Source: Chinchilla lanigera
Lineage: Eukaryota; Chordata; Mammalia; Rodentia; Chinchillidae
DNA length: 64,000 nucleotides
Assembly: GCF_000276665.1 (NCBI RefSeq)
Contig: NW_004955473.1
Span: 7,850,716-7,914,715 of the forward strand
Direction: 5' to 3'
The notes beneath the pieces were generated by a model that ran no database searches, was not told the DNA's origin, and saw only the letters and a list, made by a program, of their open reading frames with translations. Numbering within the stretch: the first letter of the stretch is position 1; each line of letters begins with the position of its first letter. The position numbers were made by a program, and so were the translations under genes. Positions 35,040 to 49,655 of this stretch are shown in pieces.

Positions 35040-38000
35040 AGGATGTTTACATGTGTGAGGCTGATTTATTTCACTTAAGAGTACAGTCTCAAGTTGCACC
35101 CATTTGTCTCAAGATTATCCTTCATTATAACAGAATAGTACTCCATTACATGGAAATACTACATATTTTTATCCGTTCCTCAATTGATGAGCATTTGGGT
35201 TGTTTCCAGGGTTTAGCAATTAAAAATTGTTCTTCTGGGGGCTGGGGATTTAGCTCAGTGGCAAAAGCGCCTGCCTGGCCAGCACAAGGTCGTGAGTTCG
35301 GTTCCCGGTACCAGAGAAAAAAACCAAAAAAATAAAAAATAAAAAAATAAAAATTGTTCTTCTATCAACACGGGTGCACATATACAGCTGTGATATGAGG
35401 TTTTTAATTCTTGGGAGTTACCCAGAAGAAGAGTAGCTGGTTCAAACAAGATCATTAATCCTAATCCTTTATGGAATCTCCATAATAATTTCCACAGTGG
35501 TTGCACCATTATGCACTCCCAGTAAAAGTGGAGTAGGGTTCCTTTCTCCCAATGCCCCCTCCAGAATTTGTTATTGGTTGATGTATTGATAATAGCTATT
35601 CATTGCACTTTTCAAATGCCCAATGATGTTGAATATTTTTTCATATATTTATTTGCCATTTGCAATTCTTCATCTGAGAAATGTGTTTTCATCACAGATG
35701 TGCAATTTTGGATTGGGTCATTGAATTTAGGGAGTCTGATTTATTATTTTTTCATAGGTTCTAGATATAAGTCCTATATCAGAAGTACAATAGACATATT
35801 GTTTTGCAATCAATGAGTTGGCTTTTTAATATATCGGAGATTTGTTTTGCTGTGAAAAAGTTTTTAATAAGACAAGAACACAGTTGCTGATTCTTTGAAG
35901 TATTTCCTGAGCAGTATGGGTTTTGTTTATGAACTCTGTCTACCCCTTTATCTTCAAGATTTCTACCTACTTTCTCTTCTGGTAGATTCAGTGCTTTTGT
36001 TTCAATATTTAGATCTTTGATCCATTTGATTTTATTTTAATGAATGGTCACACACATGGGTCTTGTTTTGGTCTTCCGAATGTGGAAAGCCACTTTTACG
36101 AGCACAATTTATTAAACAGGCTTTCTTTCAGTGAACATATTTGGCCCCTTTGTCAAAGATGGCTGAGTGTGTTTGTAGTTGTGTCTTCATCTTCTAATCT
36201 GTTCCATTAATTGTCAGTTTTTTTTTATTCCTAGTATCATGTTTATTTTTTTCACAGAAGCTTTGTAGTATAATTTCAAGTCAGGAATTGTGATTCCTTT
36301 GGTCTTGGCTTAGTTGCCAAGAATTACTTTGGCTATTCTAGGTTTCTTCTGGTTCCTAATGAATTTTAGGATTCTTTTCTCTAGTTCTTTGAGGTATTTT
36401 AATCATATTCTGATGAAGATTGCATTAAACCTTTATAACAATTTTGGGAATATGGCCATTTTCACTATGTTGGGTCCTCCTATCTATGAGCAGGAGACAC
36501 CTTTCCATCTTCTGACATTCTCTTCAATCTCCTTTTTCAGAGCACTGTAATTTTCAATTTATAGATCTTTTACTTCTTTTGTTAGATTGATTCATAATTA
36601 TTTCAGTTTTTGGATATCATTGTGAAGGATTTTGTTGCACTAATTTTTCTCTAAGTGAGATTGTTGCTTGTGTAGAGGAATAGTACTGAGTTCTGAGCAT
36701 TAATATTGTATCCAGGTACACTACAGAATTTTTTTATTAAGTTTCCCGATCTTTTGGTGGAGTTTTTTGGGTCTTCTATGTAGAGTATTGTGTTTTCTGT
36801 GAATAATGATAATTTAACTTCTTCAATTCTTATCCTTATTCCTTTTATTTCTCTCTCTTGTTTAATTGTTTTGGGTAATGTTTCCAGAACTATATTGAAT
36901 AGGTGTGGTGATAGTATATATCCTTTTCTTGTGCCTGATTTTAGAATGAAAGCTTTCAGTTCTTATCCATTACTATGATGGTAGCTGTTTGTCATACGTG
37001 ACCTTTATCAGATTGAGTTGAAGGCCATCTAATCAAATTTTCTGTAGGTTTCTTTTTACCATGAATGAGTGTTGGGCTTTTTCAAATGCTTTTTCTGAAT
37101 CTGTTGAGATGATCATGTGATTTTTAAGAGGCTGTTCATGTGGTTGGTTACACTTGCTGATTTGTTTATGTAGAACCTCCCTGCACTCCTGTGATGCACA
37201 CACTTGGGTCATGGTGTATAATCTTCTTGATGATTTGCTGCATTCTGCTTGCTAATACCTTCCTGAGGATTTTGCATTTATGTTAACTAGGGAAATTGGC
37301 CTTAAGATTCTCTCTGGTTTTGTTATGAGGGTAATACTAGCCCCCAGAAATGAATTAGATAATATTTCCTCCCTTTCAGTTTCATTAAAGAATTTGAGGA
37401 GTATTGGCACTAAATCTCAAAACTTCTTGTAGAATTCAGCAATGAATGCATCAATCCCTCAGGTTTCTCTGTTGTTAAGTTTTAACTATATTTTCAATCT
37501 CATTAACTGATGTTGGTTTACTCAAAACTTTTATAACTTCTTGATTCAGCTTTAGTAATTCATATGTATCAAAGAATCCATTCATTAATTCTGTGTTTTC
37601 CATTCTATGAGAGTAAAGATTTCCAATGTAGATACTGATGATCTTCTGAAATTCCACAATATCTGTAGTTATTTCAAACTTTTAATTCTGCAGTACATAA
37701 ATTGGAGTTTTTTGTTTCCTTTTTTTGATAACGTTGGCCAAAAGTTTATCAATCTTATTTATTCTTTCAAAAAAGCCAACATTTTGATTAATTTTTTTTA
37801 TTGTCTTCTTATTCTCAATTGTGTTTATTTGTGCTCTGATCTTTATAATTTCCTCACCTATGTGAACTTTAGCCTTCATTTGCTCTTCTTTTTCTAGAAG
37901 CTTGAGCTGCAATATTAGGTTTTTTATTTGTGTTCACGCTTTTTCTGATGTAGGTATTCACTGCAATGTATTTCCCTATTAGGACTGCTTTCTTTGTGTT

Positions 38001-39990
38001 CCACAGATTGTGCTGCATTTCCCCAATTGTATTTGCATTTTCACTTAATTGTAGATATTGTTCAATGTCTTCTTCTATTCATTTGTGACCCACTGAGTGT
38101 TCAGGGGAGTGTTATTTAATTTCCATGTGATAATGGAAATTTGTCTGTTTCTTTTGCCATTAATTTCAAATTTCATTGCAGTATGGTCAGATTGTATGCA
38201 TGGGATAATTTCAGTTGCTTTGCATTTACATAAGCATGCTCTGTGGGCTAGTATTTGGTCTATTTTAGAGAACTTCCCGTGTGCAGCTATGAAGAATGTG
38301 TATTCTGATGTTATTGGATGAAACACTCTGTAAACCTCTACTAAGTTCATTTGTTCACAGGTTTGTTTTAGTTGTGATATTTCTTTGATGATTTTTTTGT
38401 CTAGTTTATCTACATCTTTGTTACAATTCTATATTAAGTTCTCCCATTACATTTGTGTTACTGCTTATTTGATTTTTCATGTCTGTTAATATTTGTCTTA
38501 TATAGTTGTGTGACCCAATAGTTTATGCATACATATTTTCATTGTTATCTTTTTTTCTGGAAGTTTTCCATGAAGAAGTATGTGGTGACTTTCTTTATCT
38601 CATTTGATCATTCTTCATTTGAAGTTCACATTTTCTGCTAACAGAAAACAAACCATTGCTTTTTTCTCTTGTTGAAGGAAGTACTGTTTTCTATTCTTTG
38701 ACTCAGGCTATGAATTTCTTTTTGAGCTAAATGTGTTTATTATATACAACATATTGTTGGATTTTGTTTATTTATCCATTTCTCCAGACAGTTTCTTTTG
38801 ATTGGTGAATTTATACCATTGACATTGATTGTTTTACCTGATATGTACTTGCTTAGGTTTGTCATGTTATTTTCCTGCTGCGGTTTCGCTGCATTTCCCA
38901 TATGTTTTGTTGCTTAGCCTGCCTGTTGGTTTCCTTCTGTTTTTGTTTTTGGAATTTTGGTCATTTTTATCCCTGTCTAGAATATCTTTCAGTACTCTTT
39001 GTAGGTTTGGTTTGGTGGTCATGAATTTCTTCAGGTTTTTTTTTTGTCATGAAAGTGTCTTATTTCTCCATTACTTTTAAAGATAGTTTGGGAGCATTAA
39101 TCAATCTGGTTTGGAGGTTGTTTTCTTTTAAGACTTGAAATATTTCACTCCAAGCTTTTCTTGACTTGATTTGTATTGAGAAGTCTTTTGTGATTCTGCT
39201 AGGCTTTCCTTTACAGGTGATCACTTTCTTTTCTCTAGTGTCTTTTTATATTATCTTCTTGTGCTGAGTTTCATAGATTTTGATTATTATATGCCTAGTG
39301 CAGCTTTATTTTGGTCATGATTAATTAGAATTCCATATGTTTCATTTATCTGAATATCAGATTCTGTTGCCATATTTGGGAAATTTACTGCTATTACTAC
39401 TGCAAATAGTCTTTTTATGTCACTTGCGATAACTCTGCTTTTTCACTGACACCTATCAGGCTTATGTTGTTTCTCTTTGCATCACCTTGCAGCTGTTGAA
39501 CTGTCATTTCCTCATCCATTGTTATTTTGAAGAGCTCTTTCCGTTTTCAGTCATTAGCCATGATCTTGTCTTTAATGTCTGGAAGTCCATCTTTAGTTTT
39601 GTTCAAGCAGTTTTTTCAGCTTTCATTGGAACTTTCAATTTCCTGGATATCAGTTTAAATCTGTATTATAAAATCTCTTTCTTTCCTCTGTTGATCTTTC
39701 ACATTTTCTTTCATTTATGTAATGTCTAATCTTTATGTATCTCTCCTCTTAATTTGCTAAGCATTCCCTTTATGATTGTTGTCATTTATTTACCTGAGAG
39801 ATTATTTCTGATCTGATTTTTTTTCTAAAGCCCCATGGATTTATTTCTTTATTTTGGTTGCTATCATTTCAGAAATTTCAAGTGTGTGTCTTCCATTTCA
39901 CTCTATGTCATTGTCTGTGGGACCTGTTTGGGGTGGGCTGAAGGTTTGACATTACATTTTTGCACTTGTGTCTTGTCATTTTCTTTTTGA
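35040..39990 (-). mobile_element. Long antisense L1 (about 4.9 kb), inactive
   Basis: Continuous reverse complement of an L1. 35,050-36,200 is the ORF2 C-terminus, 36,200-37,500 the reverse transcriptase, 37,600-38,700 the endonuclease side and ORF2 start, and 39,000-39,700 the ORF1 region, with some 5' sequence to about 39,990. The minus-strand frame 38,075-38,350 keeps the endonuclease end: VYRVFHPITSEYTFF, SKIDQILAHRACL and EIIPCIQSDHTAMKFE. Frame 37,682-37,912 is a helical stretch of ORF2. No full ORF survives, so it cannot move by itself. An ID is nested at 35,237-35,347. Confidence 0.9.
35221..35363 (+). mobile_element. ID SINE nested in L1, perfect 16-bp target duplication
   Basis: Body from 35,237 (gggggctggggatttagctc), gttcccggtaccagagaaaa, and an AAAT-rich tail. 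taaaaattgttcttct flanks at 35,221-35,236 and 35,348-35,363. Confidence 0.97.
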
Positions 39991-40119
39991 AAAATTTTTA
40001 TTTTATTTTTGGTGTTGATCCTTGTAATGTTTTGTAGCAGGTAACTACATCACTAGCATCAAGTCCTGCCTAGGAAAAGTTGAAGAGACTATATATTAAA
40101 TTACAAGGAAAGTCTGATA

Positions 40120-41145
40120 AAGAAAAATTTTGATCATCTTAACTCTTTTCTTTCTTTTCTATGTCTTTTCTAATGAAACAAAATTAAATTAAAATTCTAC
40201 AACACAGGAAACTTCAGAAATTATGCAAATTCATGGAAGCTGTGAAAAACATAACAATATTCAAATAAATAGTGAGTCATTGATGAAATAAGAAAAAAAT
40301 GCAGTTGTTGTTGACACAAATGAAAATGTAAATATATCAAACTTGTGGGATGCTGCAAGGGTAGTGTTCACTGGATATTCATAGCAATATATGCCTACAT
40401 CTGAAAATATACAGATTTCAAATAATAACATAACAATGCATCTTGTGTGCTTAGACAATCCATTAGTAATTAAACCTAAAATTACTCATAATAAAGAAAG
40501 ATATAGCAAGGCAGAAATCACAAATTAGGGAAAATAATACAAAATATCATTGAAAGAAATTGTTGGTTCTTTGAAAAGCAAAACAAAATTAGAAAAAAGT
40601 TAGCTATAGTGACCAAGGAGAGGAGCAACTACTTATAAAGCTAAAATTTGAAATGCAAAAACAGATATTATAAACAAAGCTGCAGAAATACAAATGATCA
40701 TTAGGAATAATTTTGTAAAACTATATGCTATAGAGTTAGAAACCTAGAAAAACTGTTGTATTTCTGGAAACATATGATGTACCAAAATTGAACCAAGTAT
40801 ATATAAAAAGATCTAATTGGATCTATAAGAAATAATGATATTCAATCAATAGTAAAAAGTTACCAGAGTACAACCCCTGGTCAGATGGTCCCACTGTTGA
40901 ATCTTACAAAAATTTTAAACCAAGAATACCAATTCCTGTCAAAATATTCCATATAAATGATAGATAAAACCTTCAAAGTAATTCTACATGGCCAGTGTAA
41001 AAAATGTGAAAACTATAGTCCTGTATCATTCATGAACTTACATACAAAACTCGTCACCATAATGCTGTCATATCTAATTCAACAGTACATCAGAATGATT
41101 AAACATCATATTCAAGTCATATTTATTTTAGAGATATAAACATGA
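40120..41145 (+). mobile_element. L1 ORF2 fragment, sense, diverged
   Basis: aggaaacttcagaaattatg to about 41,140 covers the ORF2 linker and the start of the reverse transcriptase. The frame 40,957-41,139 reads ENYSPVSFMNLHTKLVTIML and then IQQYIRMIKHHIQVIFI, matching the L1 ENYRPISLMN motif region. Upstream, acaacccctggtcagatggt is the 'PGPDG' block. Frames are broken before it. It points away from the neighbouring antisense L1. Confidence 0.8.
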
Positions 41146-41149
41146 GTTC

Positions 41150-41730
41150 ACATATATAGGTCAAGAAATGTAGCATTTAGATTTTTTATATTGTACCTTT
41201 TCCATTTACTTAGATAACCATTTAAGACTATATATTTCATACCAACATTAGTTCTTTTCCCTTAATACTTTGTATCTTGTTATAATTCACATTTAAGTAA
41301 TATGTCAATCCCATTAGGCTTCTTCACTAATGCATTCATTGTTTACAACTACACTGTAATATTTTCAAATGCAATAGTTACAGTTTTCTTTTTAATTTAC
41401 TGTTTTTTTACTCAGAGCTTATCCATTTTCAACAGGAACCAAAATTTAATTAATATTTCTCTTTTAGAATCATTCAAGTGTGTTCAAGAGTTTAAATTCT
41501 AACCAGTACACAGGATTTATATGCCTCTGGACCATAGTATTTTAATTTTCTTTGTAGATACTGCACTGTCATGCAGTAAATATTTCTAATGTACAACCCA
41601 TTGTAACAATGCTAATTACTCCTTCTTGCAACATATACATCTGAGATTATTTCCATATGACTTTAATTTGTCTTACAAAATTCCCTTGGTGAGCATCTGT
41701 TGATTCTATGTACTTTTAGCTATTATCAGA
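41150..41730. other. No recognised feature
   Basis: AT-rich; possible antisense L1 3' debris (ctgcactgtcatgcagtaaa) but not assignable. Confidence 0.4.
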
Positions 41731-41735
41731 AAATA

Positions 41736-41872
41736 TTAACTGGGCATAGTGACACACATTTGCAGTATCATCACTCGGGGACACTGAGGCAGGGGGATCC
41801 CAAGTTTCAGCCCATCCGACAACTTAGAGATTGATAAGACCTAGTCTCCTAATTTTAAAAAGGAAAAATAAA
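41736..41872 (+). mobile_element. B1-type SINE monomer, diverged
   Basis: actgggcatagtgacacaca, gggacactgaggcaggggga, cccaagtttcagcccatccg, and ataagacctagtctcctaat. Confidence 0.65.
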
Positions 41873-41874
41873 TA

Positions 41875-42585
41875 TCTTTTTTATTTTCACTATCTGTCTT
41901 GGAACATTTTTCTATATAGTAACTTATATATATTGTAATGTTCTCCTACCTCCCTTTGAGGCAACATTTCAAAACTGTCTTGTTCCACTATGATTATGAT
42001 AAATAGCCAATGAACTTAGCTGTGCTGGTTAGCCTACTGTCTCAAATAAATTAGAACATAAAGAGACATGATTTATAGTGACTTACATTTTGCACCACTT
42101 CAAGCCTTACATGTTATATTATTCAACATGGAGTTTGGAAGATATATACAATGTATGCTTTTGCTAGACCATATCATTCCATTCAGAGCAGTTCTTTCTT
42201 TGAGATTTGCTCCTCTTCTTTCCTTGAACATATATTTTCATTCTTTCTATTCTCCCTCCACAATTTGGGTGAACTCTATGATACAAAACTACTTCCCATG
42301 TTATGTAAATAGTCATTTTTATGCACATATAGATAAGCATACACATAAATACATGAAAGTGACATTTTTACAAAAATATATTTTATTACAAAGATATCTT
42401 TGCATTTTCCATTTATCACTCACTAACAACTTAGAAAAATATCATGATATTAAAGAAAAGATACATGAATTATTTACACACTTGTTTTTTGATAAACATT
42501 ATATATTACCTTACTATAGCCAAATGGTACTGTTTATTTTTGAAAGTAAAAACAAACAGAAAATACAATAATCTCATAGAAGTAT
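41875..42585. other. No recognised gene; large chance ORF
   Basis: The plus frame 42,068-42,571 (167 residues) is the longest gap-free frame in this part. It shows no domain, no signal peptide and no repeat, and its codons follow local AT bias. I regard it as chance, but note it because of its length. Confidence 0.4.
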
Positions 42586-42589
42586 TGAC

Positions 42590-42945
42590 TATGAATGCCC
42601 TGAATGGGAAAAGAGTCCCCGAATTTAAAAGACCTAAAACAGATTGTACTTTCTGTGCCCACCAGTCCTTTCCATCTAGTGAAAAGTTTAATCTTTCAGA
42701 GCAAAAGTCCTTCTGTGCTAATAAAAGATCAACCTAATGACATGGTTTTGTGAATACAGTTGCTATGTGCAACTGGAGTGACGCAGAAGAAGAAAACATT
42801 ATTAAGAAATAACACTTGGTCCAAACACCAAGTGGTCCAGATGGAGTGTCTTGAAAAGACGGAAAGAGACTCCCAGAAGCAGCCCTGAAGCAAAAAAGTC
42901 TCTGGATTTTATTGAGAATATGAATATAAGGGGGAAAATGAAAGA
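42590..42945 (-). mobile_element. Possible retroviral-type LTR, antisense
   Basis: Read on the minus strand: gttgatcttttattagcaca, ttctgcgtcactccagttgc, gggagtctctttccgtcttt and attctcaataaaatccagag. The AATAAA next to a 'gagtctctttccgtc' block looks like an LTR R/U5 boundary, but the order is not fully convincing. Confidence 0.35.
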
Positions 42946-43503
42946 AAATCAGTTTAAGAAATTATCTCAAGTTTGAGCAGTTTATTGTTGAAAAAGGAAT
43001 GATAAATTCATGACTTTAATCATCCATTTCTCCAACCAAGTTTCCACAGTAATATTCCTGCTTTGACTTTATTCCTTGACCTTCACATACTTTCCTTCTT
43101 GATTCTGTCTCCTGTGCAATAGGTCAATCAGGATCTCCAAAGACAGTAACATACAATCAAGACAGTAAGAACCATAATGGTTAATGATTCTATGTATGAA
43201 GCCCAAGTACCTTTTGCTACACTCTCCATAAATGGAAACAACATTAACACATAAAACATAACTCAGGAGAAAAGAATTAAAGAGATCAATTGGGGAAGCA
43301 CCGTGGGTAAGAACCAGTAAAATATTCAAGACTTGAGTTAGAAGTTACTCTGGCGCTTCAGAGATCAAACTGAAATTTGAACTGGGACCATTGTTTTATT
43401 GAATAGTCTACTAAAGATAAAGGGATAATATTACCTCCTTCTGCTATTTCTGTCATCTAGAATTTCAAGATGCCCATCCACCCCTGTACTCGGCATCATT
43501 CCA

Positions 43504-44620
<1,117 letters not shown>

Positions 44621-44639
44621 GCTGCACCTAATCATTTGC

Positions 44640-45225
44640 ACTTAAAAATAAAAAAAAAATACCTCTTGGGCCCACTGATTGGGTCAGACAACCAGTTCCT
44701 TCAGAAGTTCTTAAGCCTTAGGATTTGAGAGTTCTCCAGTTTTCCAACTTATGAAGCTAGCAGGTTGTCCTAATACATCAGAATAAAATGTAATGTAATT
44801 ATGTAATACGCACAAATGTTGTCTCATTTCAGGAGGCTAGGGTCTTATGAGGCAACTTCATGTCTTCCTGGTATGTCACAATATAGTCAAGGTCACAATT
44901 GTCCCCAGTGAGCTATGATGGATCAGAGGAGTGAGGTCTTTGAGCTAGCTGCACTACCTAATTAGTGAGATATGAAACATGGGAGGACACACTACCACTA
45001 CACATAGGTGTGACTTTTCTCAGAAACTAAAGCAGAGCTCTATTTTTTGAAAACACAGAAGCTGTACACAACAAGTTTGTCTGAGACAACAGCCTTGGGT
45101 GCTCTGCTGAGCTGCTGTGTGTTAAATGACTAAAATAACTTTCATTTCGCCAGGGAAAATCTAAGCATAAAGTATTGATTAAGGTTTAGCAGGGATGCTC
45201 ATAATTCATTCAAAATACTCTATCT
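44640..45225. other. No recognised feature
   Basis: Upstream flank of the ACTRT-like pseudogene; 10-A run at 44,649-44,659. No promoter element could be argued. Confidence 0.5.
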
Positions 45226-45229
45226 TTTA

Positions 45230-46730
45230 TTTCCCCTTAAATTTGTTTTCTTGTTGTCAACCGTTTATTGAAATAAATCCCATATACTATACATCATCAA
45301 TTTCAAATGATTTTACTATACTTCCATTTTCCATGATTATAGAGTTTTACACATATTGCAAAACATCATAAAAGTCAATTTTGGAATATTTTCTTTAACT
45401 CATATAACAATCACATACTTTTGAGCCCTAAGTATTAGTGAAACATTTTTGTTTGTATAAATTTTACTTTACCTGTATTTTTCACATAAACAGAATTATA
45501 TGATATGTGGCTGTTTGTCTCTGAAATTTACTGTCCATCTACCTTCATAATTCAATCAATGTTTGCACCTAACATATTTTGTTTATATATCCTTCAATTG
45601 ATGGACATTTATGGATTCCATCTTTTGTTGAAATATGCCACAAGAAATGATTTTGTGCATGTTTTTGTGCGGACTTCTGTTTCCAATTTCTCTTGGACTT
45701 TTAACTAGAAGGGAAATATTTGTCTCACATGACAATTATATTATATGTTAAATAATTTGAGGTACTACAAATCTACTTTCTAAAGCATTTGTGAACTTTA
45801 AAATTCTTGGCAATGTTGTAAGAGAGATTTTACTTTTATACACTTCTCCAAACACTTATGTGTCTTTGTGTCCTTAGATATACTTGTTTTCTGAAAACAT
45901 CATCTCATTTTGATTTTGATTTATATCTTGAAGAAAAATGATATTCAGATCACCAGTATTTTATTGGCCATTTGAATAGTTTATTGGGAAATCTATCTAT
46001 GCAGACTCCTTGTCCTTTTCAAATTATATTAAACTTAGTTATACTTTTGGAAACAGTCTAAAAATGCTGGCCTTGAACTTGCTTATGTAGCTCAAGCTGG
46101 CTTTAAACTCATAGTGATACTTTTGCCTCAACCTTCCAAGTGCTGGGACTATAGTTGTGTGCCATCACACCCAGTTTATAATTAACTTATTTTAATATAA
46201 GTATTCTTTATGTATTCTACCTAGTACTCATCAGATATACTACTGGCAAATATATCCAGTTATTGGATTGTTTTTCATTTTCTTGAAGTGGATTGGGAAT
46301 TATAGTTTTTAATTTTGAGGTAGTCTACCTTATCCAATTTGTCATTTGGTGCTTATTATTTTGTGTTGCATCTATGAATTTATTGTACTATCCAAGGTTG
46401 TTTTTCCCATTTTCCTCTAAAACAGGTAAATGTTTTAGTTCTTGCATTTATGAATTTTATTTTGACTTATTTTTTGCATATAGTGTAACTTTGATTTCCA
46501 ACTTAATTTTTTAAATGCATGTATCTAGTTAATCCATTACCATTTATTGAAAAGGTCACTTTTACCTTTATTGAGTTGTTAGTATCTTATCAAAACTTAG
46601 TTGAATATAATCACATGGGTTTATTTCTTGAAATTTAATTGTATCCTATCCATTTATATATGTTTATACCAGTAGCACACTGCATAGATTATTTCCAGTA
46701 CATGTATATATCACTTGTATGACCAATAAA
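45230..46730 (-). mobile_element. Old L1 3' half, antisense, with B1
   Basis: Antisense L1 order: ttattgaaataaatcccata, gttttacacatattgcaaaa, attgatggacatttatggat, then after the B1 cctagtactcatcagatata, atagtttttaattttgaggt, ccatttattgaaaaggtcac and ataccagtagcacactgcat. Confidence 0.75.
46042..46178 (-). mobile_element. B1 SINE, antisense, nested in L1
   Basis: atgctggccttgaacttgct, atgtagctcaagctggcttt, ttccaagtgctgggactata and gtgccatcacacccag. Confidence 0.85.
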
Positions 46731-46924
46731 AGAAAATACATTGAAGATGAAATACAGCATATTTGAATAAGAATTGTCTATTTTATTTAAATTAATAATG
46801 ATCAAAGGTAGAATATTTTAATATTAATTTTAATTTCCAATGAAACTAGCAAGAAAATAATTAAAATATGATAAAAGAAATGATGAAAGTAAAAACGGTA
46901 TACTACCCAATGTCTACTGAACAC

Positions 46925-47378
46925 AAAGAAAGAATAATGAAGCACAAGAATGACATGGCTGAAGGGACTCCATTTTGTTTCTAACCTCCATCTTAATAGT
47001 CCCTTAAACTTTAGATGAACTCACTCCTCACCCTTTCCTTTAGCAAACCATGAACCCATAAAAGGTGGAACACATTTTTTCATCTAGAGGAACCAATAGA
47101 TAAAACAAACTGTGGGTGAGCTAAGATTGACTCCATCCTGCTTAACAAACACCTACGAAATGTAAAACTTGTGACCTTCTCGTGAAAACCCTGGCATGTA
47201 GTTGCTATGATGACTGGGAACTTGTTAATGTATAAAACACCAGAGAACAAAGCACAGGTCATAGGTGTTTTAGCATTCACTGATCATCATCATCCTAATG
47301 CCTGGAATAAAGCTTGCTTGTATGTTCTGAGGCCTCCCTGTGAGTATTTCTCACTATTACCCATTACAAGAAGCATGA
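46925..47378 (+). mobile_element. Retroviral-type LTR, solitary
   Basis: U3-like start (ggctgaagggactccatttt), then aagattgactccatcctgct, ttaatgtataaaacaccaga as a TATA-like region, and ctggaataaagcttgcttgt as polyadenylation signal, ending near ctattacccattacaaga. No internal viral genes next to it. Confidence 0.5.
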
Positions 47379-47639
47379 AAGAAATATGAAACAACTAAAA
47401 TAGCAGATCAGAAAAGATCAAGCCTTACTAGTAATTGCATTAAGTATAACTGGATTAAATACTTCAGAATATGTGGATCAGCAGAATGGATTTAAAAATC
47501 TAACAAATACTAAATATATATTTTACATATAAAAACACAAATCAGTTGAAAGTAAATGGATAGAAAATGGTGCCCCAGGCAGAGTTCCTTTATTTTGTAG
47601 TAAAAGCCAGATGGATTCAAAATATGAATAAGACTCAAA

Positions 47640-47985
47640 AAATTATTGAGAGCTTCAGATGGAGGGAGCTATGCATCAAAATTACAAGTGAATTCTAGAA
47701 TTGAAAGTGGGCCCCCACTGATAATCACCAAAGAAATTTGTGTCTCAGTCTTAAAACAACAAAGAAATAAATTTTTCAACAATCTCTATGATCTTCAAAG
47801 TAGATTTTTCCCTGGAGTCTATGGATGGGTTTGGTCTGATCAAAGTCTTCGTTTTGTCATTTTGGTAACATCAGCAAATAAGCCAGTCAAACCTGCCTGG
47901 ACTAACTTATCGAACTGTGAGTTAATGACTAAATGTTGTTTTATGCCTCTGAATCTTTCATAATTTGTAATAAAACAATAGAAAA
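47640..47985 (+). mobile_element. MLT-type LTR 3' half
   Basis: Ends with ttatcgaactgtgagttaat, taaatgttgttttatgcctc and taataaaacaatagaaaa, the order of the MLT1 3' end (…ctgtgag…tgttgtttaagcc…). Confidence 0.45.
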
Positions 47986-47989
47986 TTTA

Positions 47990-48480
47990 ATACACTGTCC
48001 TGTTTTCTAACAGTTGCATGTGCATTATCTTCCTTAGAAGATTGTAAGTGCATGCAAGTACATAATCAATTCTTATGCACAGCACATAGTACAGAGTAAA
48101 AGATAACAATTAGAAACAGTTAAATATTAAGATTTATTCATACTTGCTTCTTGTCACATTTTATATTTCTGACTTTCATCAACAAGCGTCAAGATTCTTG
48201 TATAAAAGATTTAGAATAATACAACTGGAGTCAAATATGCTATTTGAGGGAGAGTTGAAGTATTTTATGATGCCACTTAGGATGAGAGATACATTTCCTC
48301 TCCATTTATCATCCAATGTGGGAAGACAAACATTTCACGTACATTGTTAATTAACTATTCTGTGGATTTCTTTCTTTATATTCTCATAGCAAGCAACACA
48401 AAATCTTATGGAGGGTTTTTTCAAATTTTGTTATCTCAGAAGTAAAAAAAATTGATTATTTTTTGAAATATACTTATTTT
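47990..48480. other. No recognised feature
   Basis: AT-rich, no supported feature. Confidence 0.5.
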
Positions 48481-48481
48481 T

Positions 48482-48628
48482 TTATTTTTTAAGACATGAA
48501 CATACCATGTAGTTCAGGCAGGCCTTGAACACACTATGTAACCCAGGCTAATCCCAAACTTAGAGCAATCTTCTTGCCTTAGCCTTCCAAGTGCTGGGAT
48601 ATAGGCATGCACTACTATGCATGGAAAT
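48482..48628 (-). mobile_element. B1 SINE, antisense
   Basis: atgtagttcaggcaggcctt, gaacacactatgtaacccag, caatcttcttgccttagcct and aagtgctgggatataggcat. Confidence 0.88.
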
Positions 48629-48629
48629 T

Positions 48630-49260
48630 TCTGTAATATCTATTCAATAAGCAAAGATTGTTCTTAGTCATATTGTACATAAGGTTAACTGGGAAATAAT
48701 TAATTTTCAGAAGCCTGTGTGTATGTTAAAGTTTACGTGTGAAAATGTGCACTTTGAACTTCCTGAAGATGTACTTATCAGTAATAGCTGTTTTCCTACT
48801 AATAATGTGTTAGAAATATGTAAGTAATAAAAAAGTGATCAAGTTAATATAATATCCTTCAGTTTTCAGAATATAGTAAAAGTAACTTCCTTTCTTATAA
48901 AGATCATGAACAATTAACAAGTAAAACCATAATTTCACAGATAGTTGACCATCTAAATTCATTTAGATGTAGGGAAGAAGTGAGGCTACATTAAATTTTA
49001 ATCAAATTTTACAGCTGCTGAAATATATTCATGAGATATTTGATTGACATTCTTAACACAAACAGAGTGATCTATAAAAAGGACCATTGCATTTTAAGGT
49101 CAGGCATGCCATTTTCATCTTCCTATTTTCAAAACGTGTCTAATTGAAAAATTTACCTGTTTCCTTATTTCTCTATTCCATGTATATGACTTCCCTTTAG
49201 AATAATATCATAGTTCTAAAATAGGTGATTGTGTTTTCCAGGAGTGAGATGCTCCTTTTC
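48630..49260. other. No recognised feature
   Basis: AT-rich, no supported feature. Confidence 0.5.
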
Positions 49261-49264
49261 AATA

Positions 49265-49455
49265 AGAAAACACTTATTAATTTTATTTTAACGCATACAT
49301 AAAAACAAAAAATATACACAATAATGGCACAGCACATGTTTTGTTCCAATACATGATACATGTACACATTGTGTGATGTTTAAAAATGATTAAATGTATG
49401 TATCACCTCAGTTATTTATCATTTTTTTCTTCACTATCATTCTCCTTTTGTCATC
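49265..49455 (-). mobile_element. L1 3' UTR fragment, antisense (L1MA-like)
   Basis: atacatgatacatgtacaca, ttgtgtgatgtttaaaaatg and gtatgtatcacctcagttat follow the antisense L1MA 3' end. Confidence 0.6.
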
Positions 49456-49655
49456 TGAAGTTGTTGATTTGATATGAAAATTTTGTATATTTAATTGACA
49501 GTGAAATTATGTTAAAGTGACAGAACATTATAAGAGTGCTAAAAACCTAATGGAGGAAATATTTAGGGATCTTATCATTCATCACTGTATGCTGTAATTG
49601 TATATTTCTTATCTACTGCATAGTGTTCTGATAAATTCTATATATGTGCCTCCAT

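Noticed and set aside
35040..41145. Single twin-primed L1 with inverted 5' part
   Set aside because: Both pieces contain overlapping ORF2 regions, which twin priming of one RNA does not produce; divergence also differs.
42068..42571. 167-residue plus-strand frame as a gene
   Set aside because: No domain, no start context, AT-driven codon use, and no conserved pattern visible; listed only as a stretch description.
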